NCBI RefSeq assembly: GCF_036010485.1
Contig: NZ_CP108568.1
Coordinates: forward strand, 4,347,001 to 4,411,000
Length of the DNA stretch: 64,000 nucleotides
Direction: 5' to 3'
DNA from: Streptomyces sp. NBC_01198
GTDB lineage: Bacteria; Actinomycetota; Actinomycetes; Streptomycetales; Streptomycetaceae
The position numbers and the translations under genes were made by a program. Of this stretch, positions 35,526 to 46,442 are shown piece after piece; within the stretch, counting starts at the first letter, position 1; every line of letters begins with the position of its first letter. A model generated the notes under the pieces. The model did no database searches. It was not told the DNA's origin and worked only from the letters and a program-made list of their open reading frames with translations.

Positions 35526-36377
35526 TCAGGCCGACGCGGACAGCGCCGCGGCGGCTTCGAGGGCGGCCTCGTCGACGTAGAGGCGCGGCTGGGCGCAGTC
35601 GGTGAAGATGGTGGCCGGCCAGTCGGGTTCGTAGTGCTCGGCGTCGGCGAGCCGGCTGACCGCCCGCGCCTTGTCGGTGCCGTGCGCGACCATCACCACG
35701 CGCTTGGAGTGCTCGCGGATGGTGCTGACGCCCACGGTCACGCCGTGCCGCGGGACGTCGTCCAGGCCGCGCAGGCTCGGGAAGGTCGCCAGGTTGTCCC
35801 TGCGGGTCTGCTCGGTCAGCGCCACCACGTGCGTGCCGGCGTCGGGCGGCGTGCCCGCGGGGTTGAAGGCGATGTGCCCGTCGCCGGCGCCGGAGGCCAG
35901 CAGGAACAGGTCGATGCCGCCGAGGGCTTCGATCTGCCGGTCGTAGGCCGCCGGGTCGGCGGGATCAGGCACCAGGAAGTGCCCTTCGGCGATCCCGCGC
36001 CCCGCACCGGCCGCCGCGTCCAGGCCCCGCACGATCTCGTGCCGGCCGAACCGCACGCAGCTGTGCAGGAGTTGGGGGTCGATCCGCCGGTAGGCGCCGG
36101 AGCGCCCGTCGCGGTCGACGTACTCGTCCATCATGACGATCACGACCTGGGAGAGGTCCAGGCCGCGCGCGGCCACCTCGTCGGCGAGGGCGCGGTACGT
36201 GCTGTGCGCGCTGCGCCCTCCGGGGCATCCCAGGACATACCGCCGCCCGTTGCGTGCCGCGTCGTCGATCTCGTCCGCGATCTCAGCGGCAAGAACGCGC
36301 CCCAGGGCTTCGGGGCCGCGGAACACAGTCGGTGCTACCCGCACAGAGTCACCTCCGTCATGGACCAGATACGCCAC
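35526..36377 (-). CDS. Glucosamine-6-phosphate deaminase-like (NagB/6-phosphogluconolactonase family)
   Basis: A 283-residue sugar-phosphate isomerase-fold enzyme. VIVMMDEYVDR (about 89-99) matches the catalytic Asp loop of NagB and GAGDGHIAFNPAGTP matches its active-site loop. Expected reaction: glucosamine-6-phosphate to fructose-6-phosphate plus ammonia. It lacks the extended NagB regulatory region. GTG 36377 is the first start; downstream GTGs at residues 12 and 14 are possible. First gene of the NagB-GH4-kinase operon. A possible operator lies just upstream. Confidence 0.85.
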   Translation of the reverse strand: MAYLVHDGGDSVRVAPTVFRGPEALGRVLAAEIADEIDDAARNGRRYVLGCPGGRSAHSTYRALADEVAARGLDLSQVVIVMMDEYVDRDGRSGAYRRIDPQLLHSCVRFGRHEIVRGLDAAAGAGRGIAEGHFLVPDPADPAAYDRQIEALGGIDLFLLASGAGDGHIAFNPAGTPPDAGTHVVALTEQTRRDNLATFPSLRGLDDVPRHGVTVGVSTIREHSKRVVMVAHGTDKARAVSRLADAEHYEPDWPATIFTDCAQPRLYVDEAALEAAAALSASA

Positions 36378-36388
36378 TGACCTTAGCC

Positions 36389-36404
36389 TGGTCTGACTGG
36401 TCCA
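36389..36404. promoter_or_regulatory. Candidate operator upstream of the NagB-GH4-kinase operon
   Basis: TGGTCTGACTGGTCCA lies 12 bases before the first start codon. It contains two TGGTC half sites and resembles the site at 32276-32289 before the ABC operon. DasR-type sites contain TGGTCTAGACCA; this is related but not the same. Confidence 0.4.
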
Positions 36405-36629
36405 CGCAACGGTCTGTCCGGCTCATTCCGGCGGCACCCGCGCCGGCCGTCGCGGACCGCCGCGCGGATCGGCCGTGGCCGACTGGCGGTCATGGAGCGC
36501 GCGTTGGGACCGCCGGCACGCGCGCTCTTCGAATCCCCGCGCCCGCCCTCGCGCCGGCCGGCCCCGACCGGGTGCCGGCCGGTGCTCCGGCCAGGCGGGA
36601 TCTTTCAGACACGGGCTAGGCTGCGCCGC

Positions 36630-37553
36630 ATGGCCACCCACCCCGTACCGACGTGCGCATGCTGCGGAGTTCCCACGCCGGACGAGAAGCGGATCGACGT
36701 CCGCTTCAACCTGCCGGACCGGGTGGTCGGCGGCGCGGAGTCGGCGCGGAGGTATCCCAGCGGCCTGCGGGCGCTGCTGGAGACCGACGACGACGGCTGC
36801 TTCATCCGCTGCCTGCTGCCGATCGCCCTCACCGAGGGGACCGAGCTGGTCCTCGGCACGTGGCTGCGGGTCAGCGAGGCCGACCTGGGCGTGGCGCAGG
36901 AGTGCTGGGAGGCGCCGGAGTACGACGAGCTGACCCTCGAAGGGACGATCGCCAACGCCATCCGGCCCTGGGGGGACGACCTGCTGGGCGCGCCGGTCAC
37001 CGTCGGGGTGCGCGACAGGAACGACATCCCCTACGTCACCGGTTCGCGGCGGCCCGAGGTGTCCCGGATCCTGACGACGACCTGGAACCGCGACTACGTG
37101 CTCAGCCGTTTCGCCCACGCGCTGCCCGTGCCCGTACGCACCCGGGCCGGCGACCGCTGGTCGATCGAGCGCACCCCCGGACTCGCCGAGAGCGCCGACG
37201 AGGGCGGCCTGCGGTTCACCGGCCCCGGCCGCACCGTCATCGTCAACGCGCTGACCCACCCCGACGCCACCGCCGAGGTGGACACCCTGCTCCCCGGGCT
37301 GCTGCGCGGCGCCCCCGAGGTGCCGCCCGGCCGGCGGATCACCGAACGGCAGCCGGGGCGGACCCGGCACGCGCTGTGGACCGCGGTGACCGGCGGCGGC
37401 CGGGAGCAGCACGAGTTCTACGGTTTCGACGTCGTCCCGGGCGCCGCCCTCGCGGTCGTCTGCATCTGCGACGACCGCGGCGACCTCGCCTGGGCCGAGC
37501 ACGTCTGGCGTTCCATCAGCGTCGAGGAGGGCGCGGAAGCCGGGACCGGGTGA
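36630..37553 (+). CDS. DUF2199 domain protein
   Basis: A 307-residue protein whose first half matches DUF2199: a CACCGVPTPDEKRIDVRFNLPD start with a CxxC motif, an FIRCLLPIALTEG segment and FVLGTWLRV-like strands. The second half (about 160-300) is a further strand-rich module without a known motif, including RTVIVNALTHPDATAEV. DUF2199 proteins are of unknown function and often occur singly. ATG 36630 fits best. A 16-bp hairpin follows. Confidence 0.75.
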   Translation: MATHPVPTCACCGVPTPDEKRIDVRFNLPDRVVGGAESARRYPSGLRALLETDDDGCFIRCLLPIALTEGTELVLGTWLRVSEADLGVAQECWEAPEYDELTLEGTIANAIRPWGDDLLGAPVTVGVRDRNDIPYVTGSRRPEVSRILTTTWNRDYVLSRFAHALPVPVRTRAGDRWSIERTPGLAESADEGGLRFTGPGRTVIVNALTHPDATAEVDTLLPGLLRGAPEVPPGRRITERQPGRTRHALWTAVTGGGREQHEFYGFDVVPGAALAVVCICDDRGDLAWAEHVWRSISVEEGAEAGTG

Positions 37554-37569
37554 CGGCGGCGGTGACTGC

Positions 37570-37606
37570 CCCGGTCCGGCCGCCCGCCGTGGGCGGCCGG
37601 ACCGGG
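37570..37606. terminator. 16-bp perfect hairpin between convergent genes
   Basis: CCCGGTCCGGCCGCCC at 37570-37585 pairs fully with 37591-37606 across a 5-base loop. It lies between the stops at 37553 and 37614 and probably works in both directions. Confidence 0.8.
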
Positions 37607-37613
37607 CACGCGC

Positions 37614-38243
37614 TCAGAAGCCGATGGCCTCGCGGACCAGCAGCACGGTGCCGCGGCCCGGGATGTGCTCGGCGTTGAGGATCAGCAGCCGGTTGACGGC
37701 GCTGGGCTTGCCGTAGGCCCCCTGCGCGCGGGTGTTCTCCAGCGGGAGGGCGTACTCCTCGACACGCCGCAGCGCGGTCTCCACGTCCGGGACCACCTTC
37801 TGCGCCCCGATGATCCAGATCGCCCGCCCGGCGCCGCCGGAGTAGGGCGGCAGCTGGCTGCCGCTGGCCGAGGCCACCACCAGGGACCCGGTCTCGGTGA
37901 CCGCGGCCACGCTGCCCACGACGACGTCGGGGCTGGCCAGCAGCCGCCGGATGTCGTCGCCCTGGGTGACCCGGTCCATCGCCAGGACCTTCGGCTTGAG
38001 CGCTTCGTAGCGGCCGCCGGTGTTGATGTCCTCGTCGATGCCCGACAGGCGGGTGGTCTCGCTGGCCGAGGTGAAGACGCTGGCGCCTTCGGGGATCAGC
38101 TCCCGCACGCGGGCGCGCGCGGCGGCGGCGTCGTCGAGGATCTCCACGGCGAAGCCGTGCGCCGTCAGCGCGGCCGCCGTCCGCTCCAGGCGCTCCGCGG
38201 GCACGGGGTCGGCGAAGAGGGTCGCGGGAATCTGCGAAGTCAT
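37614..38243 (-). CDS. LUD (LutC/YkgG) domain protein
   Basis: A 209-residue LUD-domain protein. Motifs include SVFTSASETTRLSGIDEDIN, GSVAAVTETGSLVVASASGSQLP (the conserved A-E-T-G-S loop) and a C-terminal ALPLENTRAQGAYGKPSAVN. LUD proteins take part in lactate oxidation with LutA/LutB, but neither partner is present. Stand-alone copies are frequent in actinobacteria and their role is unclear. CAGGAG seven bases before ATG 38243 supports the start. Confidence 0.83.
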   Translation of the reverse strand: MTSQIPATLFADPVPAERLERTAAALTAHGFAVEILDDAAAARARVRELIPEGASVFTSASETTRLSGIDEDINTGGRYEALKPKVLAMDRVTQGDDIRRLLASPDVVVGSVAAVTETGSLVVASASGSQLPPYSGGAGRAIWIIGAQKVVPDVETALRRVEEYALPLENTRAQGAYGKPSAVNRLLILNAEHIPGRGTVLLVREAIGF

Positions 38244-38392
38244 GGGCAACTCCTGGGCTGGTCGTCATGGGATGGCACGCACCCGTACGACAAGCCGGCC
38301 CGCCGGAATGTGACGGGGATCCCCGCATCCGGGCAGCGCAGGACCCGCCGGGAGGTATGACCGAGGTGTGAGGTGTGACACGCCCAGAGGCG

Positions 38393-38815
38393 CTACGGCC
38401 GGGCGGCCGCGCAGGCGGGGCACAGCCCGCGGTAGGTGACCTCGACGGCGGCGACGGTGAAGCCGAAGCGCTCGCCCGCGGGCAGGTCGGACAGCGGGTC
38501 GCGGCTGGGGTGGACGTCGCGGACGGTGCCGCAGCCGGAGCAGACCAGGTGGTGGTGCGGCCGGTGCGCGTTGGGGTCGTAGCGCCGGGCGCGGCCGTCG
38601 GTGGCCACCTCTATGACCTCGCCGAGGGATACCAGTTCGCCCAGGGTGTTGTAGACGGTGGCCCGGGAGATCTCCGGCAGCAGCACGGCGGCGCGGGCGT
38701 GCACCTCGTCCGCTGTGAGGTGGACGTGGTCGCCGTCGAGGACCTGCGCGACGACACGCCGCTGGGAGGTCATCCGCCAGCCACGCCCTCGCAGTCTTTC
38801 CAGCAGGTCACTCAT
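38393..38815 (-). CDS. Fur-family regulator (CatR/PerR/FurA-like)
   Basis: A 140-residue Fur-family metalloregulator. The winged helix covers residues 1-80 (GWRMTSQRRVVAQVL, EISRATVYNTLGEL). The dimerisation/metal part holds HRPHHHLVCSGCGTV and a C-terminal CPACA, giving two CxxC pairs for structural zinc. It diverges from katG, the arrangement expected for the peroxide-sensing repressor of catalase-peroxidase in streptomycetes (CatR/FurS type). AGGTGA precedes ATG 38815; an ATG nine bases upstream is also possible. Confidence 0.9.
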   Translation of the reverse strand: MSDLLERLRGRGWRMTSQRRVVAQVLDGDHVHLTADEVHARAAVLLPEISRATVYNTLGELVSLGEVIEVATDGRARRYDPNAHRPHHHLVCSGCGTVRDVHPSRDPLSDLPAGERFGFTVAAVEVTYRGLCPACAAARP

Positions 38816-38920
38816 ATCGTTCACCTGTCACATGATCGTCTTCACGGCCGTCCTCGCGGGATGCCAGGACTTTACCAGCGGGTGTCCGTCTTTCGATGAG
38901 GTACGCGATTGGCCCGCTTC

Positions 38921-38948
38921 TTGACTTGGACTCTGTCCATCGTAGGAT
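38921..38948 (+). promoter_or_regulatory. Candidate katG promoter with embedded palindrome
   Basis: TTGACT (38921-38926) and TAGGAT (38943-38948) are separated by 16 bases, a good vegetative promoter. The spacer contains TGGAC-TCT-GTCCA (38927-38939), a perfect inverted repeat that could be an operator for the divergent Fur-type regulator. Confidence 0.55.
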
Positions 38949-39088
38949 CGGTTCCGGCGGTAGCCAAGGGCCAGGACGAGTCGCGTACGGCGACCGGCCC
39001 GCGGGTGACGCCCCCCGCTGTCCTGTGCCCTGCTGCCCACACCCCGCAGCTCCTGAGCACGTGATCCGCCAGGTCCGGAAGGATTTCC

Positions 39089-41323
<2,235 letters not shown>

Positions 41324-41352
41324 GTCCGCTCCGGCCGGACGTGGTCCGGTGC

Positions 41353-41387
41353 GCGGCCCCGCGGTTCACGGCGAGCTGCGGGGCCGC
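41353..41387. terminator. 10-bp hairpin after katG
   Basis: GCGGCCCCGC (41353-41362) pairs with 41378-41387 over a 15-base loop. It overlaps the last codons of the convergent minus-strand gene. Confidence 0.5.
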
Positions 41388-41959
41388 GGTGCGTCCCGGC
41401 CGTGGGACGGCCCCGTCACGTCCAGGTCGGCGCGCATCGCCGCGCGCATCCGGGACAGCAACTGCCAGCCGCGCCGGATGCCGGCCTGCGCGGCGGGGAG
41501 TTCGTCGCCGTCGCGGGGCACGCCGCGGGTGAGCCGGGCCAGGGTGCCGTAGATCGCCCCGAGCGCGGTGTTGACCTCGCGGACCTCGGCGAGCACCGCG
41601 TCGGGCACGATCATCTGCGCCTCGGCGTAACGCCGGCGGTATTCGGCCCGCGCCGTGTCGACCGCGGCGAGCGCCGCGTCCTGGTCCTCGGCGCCGGGGT
41701 GCAGCAGGACGTGGGCGTGGTCGTTGAGGGCCGCCAGGTAGTGGCGGGCCGCGGTGTTGAAGACGGTGTAGGCGGCGCGGCGGTCGGTCACGTCAGACTG
41801 CCGCCGCTGGGCCGCGAGTTCGGCGGTGCGGGTGCGTTCGAGGCGCTCCCACTCCTCGCGGCGGGCGGCGTCGCCGCGGCGCTGGGTCAGCCACGCCGAG
41901 CCCAGCGTGCCGCCCACGCCGATCGCCGCCGCCAGTAGGCCCGTTACGGCCGAGTCCAT
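41366..41959 (-). CDS. Membrane-anchored helical protein downstream of the CHAT gene
   Basis: A 197-residue protein. One N-terminal hydrophobic helix (residues 4-24) precedes a long charged helical region (RREEWERLERTRTAELAAQRRQ), probably coiled coil, and a helical cytosolic domain (DRRAAYTVFNTAARHYLAAL). This layout occurs in many actinobacterial proteins of unknown role. GGGGAGG before ATG 41959 supports the start. It begins only 40 bases after the CHAT stop on the same strand, so it may be the last gene of that operon. Confidence 0.7.
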   Translation of the reverse strand: MDSAVTGLLAAAIGVGGTLGSAWLTQRRGDAARREEWERLERTRTAELAAQRRQSDVTDRRAAYTVFNTAARHYLAALNDHAHVLLHPGAEDQDAALAAVDTARAEYRRRYAEAQMIVPDAVLAEVREVNTALGAIYGTLARLTRGVPRDGDELPAAQAGIRRGWQLLSRMRAAMRADLDVTGPSHGRDAPRPRSSP

Positions 41960-41999
41960 CACGCCTCCCCTTTCGCGCGGCCCCGCGGCCGGTCCGACC

Positions 42000-44900
42000 T
42001 CAGTGTCCCTGGCAGGAGAACGCCGCCCACAGATCGAGTGCGGCCGGATCGCCGTCGTTCAGGATGTCGGCGATGGCGCGCGGCATGCCGGCCGGGAGCT
42101 CCCGCTCCGGGTCGAGCAGCCACAACTGGGCTTCGCGCAGGGCCCGTACGGGCGTCGCGCCGCGGCGCAGGCGGTCGTGGAAGACGTACATCATCAGGCC
42201 GGTCAGGCCGTCGGGGACCTCCCAGCGCGAGCCGACCACCGCGGTGGCGCCGGCGGCGAGGAAGGCCGTCGACAGCGTCAGCGCCTCGTCGAGGTCGCCG
42301 GCGGCGTGGTCGCTGACGCACGCGTCGAGGACCACCAGGCCGCCAGGGGCGCCCGGCGGGCGGCCGCGTGCCTGGCGCAGGATGTCGCGGACCGGCAGCC
42401 GGCCGCTGCCGCCCGCCGGGCGCGCGAGCAACAGGCAGGCGTCCAGCGGGGAGTTGCCCGACGGGCGGGCGTGGCAGGCCAGATGCAGCAGCGAGGCCCC
42501 GGCGCCCCCGCGCCCGGGCAGCGCGGCCAGCACCTCGGCGGGCACGCCCCGTCCGACGGCCCGCCGCACCGAGCCGAGCAGCCGGCCGCCGGGGCTGTAG
42601 AGGGCGGCGTGGATGTGCCGCGCCTCGGTGCTGGCCCCCGGCAGCGTGCCGTCCGGGTTCCCGACGATCACCGGCGCCGCGTCAAGCGGCGGGCGGGGGC
42701 GGTTCGAGACCTCGTGCAACTGCCTGGCGGAGGCGGCGTACGACAGCGTCATCCGCTCGACGGCCCGCACCGGGCGCCCGCCGTACCGCAACCCGCTGCT
42801 GAGCAGCGCGGCATGCCACGGGATGCCGCCGAGCTCCCCGAACGGCACCATGACCAGGTGCGGTTCGTCCCCCGCCGCCCGCACGAGCGGCGAGCGCGAC
42901 AGCGGCGCCATGACGACGGGCCCGGCCCAGTCGCACACCTCCTCCAACGTGCCACGCCACCGCGCGTGCGCGGCCGCCAGCCGCCCTGGATCGGGGTCGC
43001 GGCCGGGCGCGCCGCCGCTGTCCGCCGGCTCAGCGGCGGTCCCGTGCGCCGTGGTTGGGGTACCGGCCGTGGCGTCGGGCGCCGTGAGTGCGGGCGGGCC
43101 GGGCGGGTGCGGCGCCGGTCGCCCCGGATCGAGCTCGTCGTCGGGCGCATCACTGCTGTCCACTGGCTGAACGGCCGTCGCCCGCGCCGTGGTTGCTGTG
43201 CCGGGCGTGACGCCGGGCGCCGTGGAAGCGGGCGAGCCGTGCGGGTCCGGTTCCGTACTCTCCGGATCCGGCTCGCGGCCGGGCGCGCCGCTGTCCTGCG
43301 GCTCAACGGCGGCAGCCCGAGCCGTGGTTGCCGCCCGGGCCGCACCGCCCGCCGCCTGGGGAGCAGGCGGTGGCGGGCCCGCCCGGGCGGTGGCCGCCGC
43401 CTCCGGGGCCGGGCCTGACGGGTAGGTCGCGGCGTCCAGGGCTTCCTGGTGGGCGCGGTGGGCCGCGCGGTAGGCGTGCAGGGAGGTCAGGGAGTCGTGG
43501 CGCAGGAGGCCGAAGGTCACCGTGTCGACGGCGGCGTCGCGGGTGACGATCACTGCCGAGCCGGGACGGTCGCCGCCCGGGGGGAGCAGGTAGACCAGCG
43601 CGTCGGCCCCGGCTCCGCGCAGGGCGGCGGCGATGGCGTCGGGGGCGAGGGGGGTCATCAGGGCCGTGCCGGCCCGGGACTTGGCGAGCGCCGCCAGCGT
43701 ACGCTGCCGCAGGTCGTCGGGCAGCGGCAGCTCCGCGCCGTCGCCGAGGCCGCCGAGCAGCGATCCGGGGCCGTCGAGCAGCGCGCCGGGGTCGGAGATC
43801 AGCGGTGCCCTGCGCGTACCGCCCTCCCATTCCTCGGCCAGATCCGCCCGGCCGGCCTCGCGCAGCAGCGCGGGCACGTCGGCGGTGGTGGTGGAGGCGT
43901 GCAGCACCAGGCCGCGCCCGAGCTCCAACGCCTCGACGGCGCCTGGCAGATCGCCGTCCGCCAGGCACCAGCGGGCGATCTTCAGCGCCCGGTCGGCGGC
44001 GCTGCGGGCCACCTGGAGCGCGGGTTCCGCGGCGGCCTGGAGCAGCACGACGGTGCCGGCGTCGCGCAGCCCGGCGATCCCGGCCCGCCGGGCGGCCGCG
44101 TGGTCGCCGGGCGCAGAGCGGGACCGCAGCGACTCGGCGAGGACGTCGGCGATCTGGGCGCTCAGCGGCGACGGGGGCCGGTCCGCCAGCCGTTCGCGGA
44201 CGGAACGGGCCAGCTCGACCGCCCGGTCGGCGTCGGCGGGCGCGCGCCTGTGCAGGAAGCGCACGTGGCACAGGATCGCCAGGGCGGCGTCGACCCGCAG
44301 CCCGACCTGGCTCTGCGGCGCCACCACGCCCGCCGCGTCCTGCAGCAGCTGCTCGGCGGCGGCGACGGCCCGCTTGTTGTACGGGGTGAAGGCGGTCGCC
44401 ATCATCGCGCCCGCCGCGCGCAGCAGCATCACCGGCCGGTCGGGGTGGTCCTCGGGCAGCGCCTGCGCGGTCTGTGTGGTCAGCACCAGCCCGTCGAAGC
44501 GGTCCCGCCCGGTGCCGCCGAAGAAGGACCGCACCACCAGCAGCAGGCCGAAGTCCGCGTCCACCCCGAGGCGTTCCGGGTCGTCCTCGGGCACCGACTC
44601 GCGCAGCCGGCGCATCGACTCGACCGCCGCCGCCATGCCGGCATCCGAGCGCTCGGTGAGCGCCAGCATGAACTGCATCTGCACCAGGGCCCGTTCGATG
44701 TGCAGCCGGTCCAGCTCGATCAGGTGCACCTCCATCGGCACGGTGGCGGCGCCCCTGGCGACCGCGCCGACCTCCCTGAGGTAGCGGGCGGCGGCCTCCA
44801 GGTCCTGGTGGTCGCCGCCCGCCTGGTAGCGCTGGTAGAGGTTGACGGCCAGATTGTGCAGGCACACCAGCCGGTTGACGTCGTCGGCAGCCGCCTGCCG

Positions 44901-46442
44901 GAAGGCCGCCGTCAGATGGCGGATCGCCGCTTCCAGGTCGTCGGCGGAGTTGGACAGCGCGTGCCGCTGGCTGAGGGCGGCCGCGTACGCCCCGTGCGCG
45001 GGGGTGCCCGCGTCGGAGACCCCGGAGGGCAGCCGCGCGGACTCGTTCAGCAGCGCGATCGTCCGGTCGACGCCTGCCAGGTCGGGGGCGACCTCGTCGT
45101 GGTGGACGAGGGTCGCGTGCGCGAGCTGCTGTAGCAGGTCGCCGCGCAACGGGTCGTCGGCGGGGAAGAGTTCGGCTGCTCGCTCCAGATGGCGCAGCGC
45201 CTCGTCGTTGTCGTAGCGCGCCGGGTGGAATTCGCGCAGCGCGTTGAGCAGGCAGCCGAGGACCGCGTGGGTGGCCGGGCGCAGGTCGTCGTCCTCGGCG
45301 AGGCCGTCGAGCGCTTCGCGCAGCAGCCCGGCCGCCTCCTCGTTCTCCGCGGTCGGCGCGCTGCCGGGGGGCGCCGGGTCCACCCGTTCCGCGAGGGCCG
45401 TGCCGAGCAGGGCGTTCGCCCGGGCGAAGTAGACGTTAGCCGGGTCGAGCAGGCGGCGCAGGTCGCGCAGCCGCGCCAGATACGCCGGGCGGTCCTCGGG
45501 GCGTACCCGCCCCTCGCCGCGCTCGCGGTAGGCGTCGACCAGGTGCCCGGCGGCGAAGATCCGGGCCTCGTGCTCGTCCGGCAGCGTCGCGGCCAGCAAC
45601 TCCAGGTGCTCGCAGGCCAGTTCTTTGTCCGTGGCCTCGGGGGAGCCCTGGAGCAGCCGGATCAGCCTGACCCTGGTCTCGGTCTCCAGCTCGTCGGCCT
45701 CGTCGGCCCACGATCCCGCCCCGTCCTGCGAGGGCTCCCACCCGGCCGGGCGCAGCTCTTCGAGCACCGAGTCCAGGACGGCCGCCGCGTGCCGCAGTCC
45801 CTCGGGGGTCGGGTCGAGGTCGTAGCGGTCGGCGAGCGCGCAGCCGTAGGCGGTGAACAGCCCGGGGTGCGGGTCCTCGTCGAGCAGCGGCAGGCCGTCG
45901 TCGAAGGCGGCCAGCGCCTCGTCCAGGTCGTCGCGCGCGCCCGACCCGGTGACGGGATCCGGGCCCGGCGCCGCGTCCGCGGCGCCGGCGGCCTCGGCGT
46001 CCAGCGTGTCCTCGTACCGCCCGTGCAGCAGCAGGCCGAGGCGTACGCACGCGGTGGCGTACGCCGGGCCGTCCGCCGGCAGGGTGGCGCGGGCCAGGGC
46101 GAGCAGCGAGGCCGCGCTGCGGCGGGTGCCGTCCAGGTCCTGGAGCGCGTAGGCCTCCGCGTTGCCGCGCACCGCCTGCCAGTAGCCCACCGAGAGGGCC
46201 AGGCCCAGCAGGTAGCGGGCGCGGGCCAGTTCGGCCGGATCGGCGGCCGCAGCCCTGCCCTCCAGCAGGTCGCGGGCCCGCAGCAGGGTGTCGCGGCAGC
46301 GCCGCCAGAAGGCGCCGGCCTCCGCCGGGCGGTCCTGCTCGTCGTGCAGCTCAAGCAACCGCTCGGCGTGGTCGAGCAGTTCGGCGGGGCCCGCGTCCTG
46401 GGCCGGTTCCGGCGGGCCGAGTTCGACCGCGGGCGCGGTCAT
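42000..46442 (-). CDS. TPR-repeat CHAT domain protein (caspase-like protease)
   Basis: A 1480-residue protein. Residues 1-1000 are mainly helical TPR-like repeats (DEALRHLERAAELFPADD, DLEAAIRHLTAAFRQAA). A Pro/Thr/Asp-rich linker (about 1030-1150) has three imperfect repeats. The C-terminal 300 residues are a CHAT domain, a caspase-like cysteine protease, with the dyad His about 1324 (LLHLACHA) and Cys about 1375 (VVLDACVSD) and GATAVVGSRWEVPD before the end. CHAT proteases act as effectors in bacterial immunity and cell death (gasdermin systems, Craspase). ATG 46442 overlaps the kinase stop (ATGA). Here it is the probable effector of the kinase/FHA/AAA+ operon. Confidence 0.9.
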   Translation of the reverse strand: MTAPAVELGPPEPAQDAGPAELLDHAERLLELHDEQDRPAEAGAFWRRCRDTLLRARDLLEGRAAAADPAELARARYLLGLALSVGYWQAVRGNAEAYALQDLDGTRRSAASLLALARATLPADGPAYATACVRLGLLLHGRYEDTLDAEAAGAADAAPGPDPVTGSGARDDLDEALAAFDDGLPLLDEDPHPGLFTAYGCALADRYDLDPTPEGLRHAAAVLDSVLEELRPAGWEPSQDGAGSWADEADELETETRVRLIRLLQGSPEATDKELACEHLELLAATLPDEHEARIFAAGHLVDAYRERGEGRVRPEDRPAYLARLRDLRRLLDPANVYFARANALLGTALAERVDPAPPGSAPTAENEEAAGLLREALDGLAEDDDLRPATHAVLGCLLNALREFHPARYDNDEALRHLERAAELFPADDPLRGDLLQQLAHATLVHHDEVAPDLAGVDRTIALLNESARLPSGVSDAGTPAHGAYAAALSQRHALSNSADDLEAAIRHLTAAFRQAAADDVNRLVCLHNLAVNLYQRYQAGGDHQDLEAAARYLREVGAVARGAATVPMEVHLIELDRLHIERALVQMQFMLALTERSDAGMAAAVESMRRLRESVPEDDPERLGVDADFGLLLVVRSFFGGTGRDRFDGLVLTTQTAQALPEDHPDRPVMLLRAAGAMMATAFTPYNKRAVAAAEQLLQDAAGVVAPQSQVGLRVDAALAILCHVRFLHRRAPADADRAVELARSVRERLADRPPSPLSAQIADVLAESLRSRSAPGDHAAARRAGIAGLRDAGTVVLLQAAAEPALQVARSAADRALKIARWCLADGDLPGAVEALELGRGLVLHASTTTADVPALLREAGRADLAEEWEGGTRRAPLISDPGALLDGPGSLLGGLGDGAELPLPDDLRQRTLAALAKSRAGTALMTPLAPDAIAAALRGAGADALVYLLPPGGDRPGSAVIVTRDAAVDTVTFGLLRHDSLTSLHAYRAAHRAHQEALDAATYPSGPAPEAAATARAGPPPPAPQAAGGAARAATTARAAAVEPQDSGAPGREPDPESTEPDPHGSPASTAPGVTPGTATTARATAVQPVDSSDAPDDELDPGRPAPHPPGPPALTAPDATAGTPTTAHGTAAEPADSGGAPGRDPDPGRLAAAHARWRGTLEEVCDWAGPVVMAPLSRSPLVRAAGDEPHLVMVPFGELGGIPWHAALLSSGLRYGGRPVRAVERMTLSYAASARQLHEVSNRPRPPLDAAPVIVGNPDGTLPGASTEARHIHAALYSPGGRLLGSVRRAVGRGVPAEVLAALPGRGGAGASLLHLACHARPSGNSPLDACLLLARPAGGSGRLPVRDILRQARGRPPGAPGGLVVLDACVSDHAAGDLDEALTLSTAFLAAGATAVVGSRWEVPDGLTGLMMYVFHDRLRRGATPVRALREAQLWLLDPERELPAGMPRAIADILNDGDPAALDLWAAFSCQGH

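Noticed and set aside
36389..36404. Canonical DasR box
   Set aside because: The site has TGGTCT and TGGTCC but in direct, not inverted, order, so it does not match TGGTCTAGACCA.
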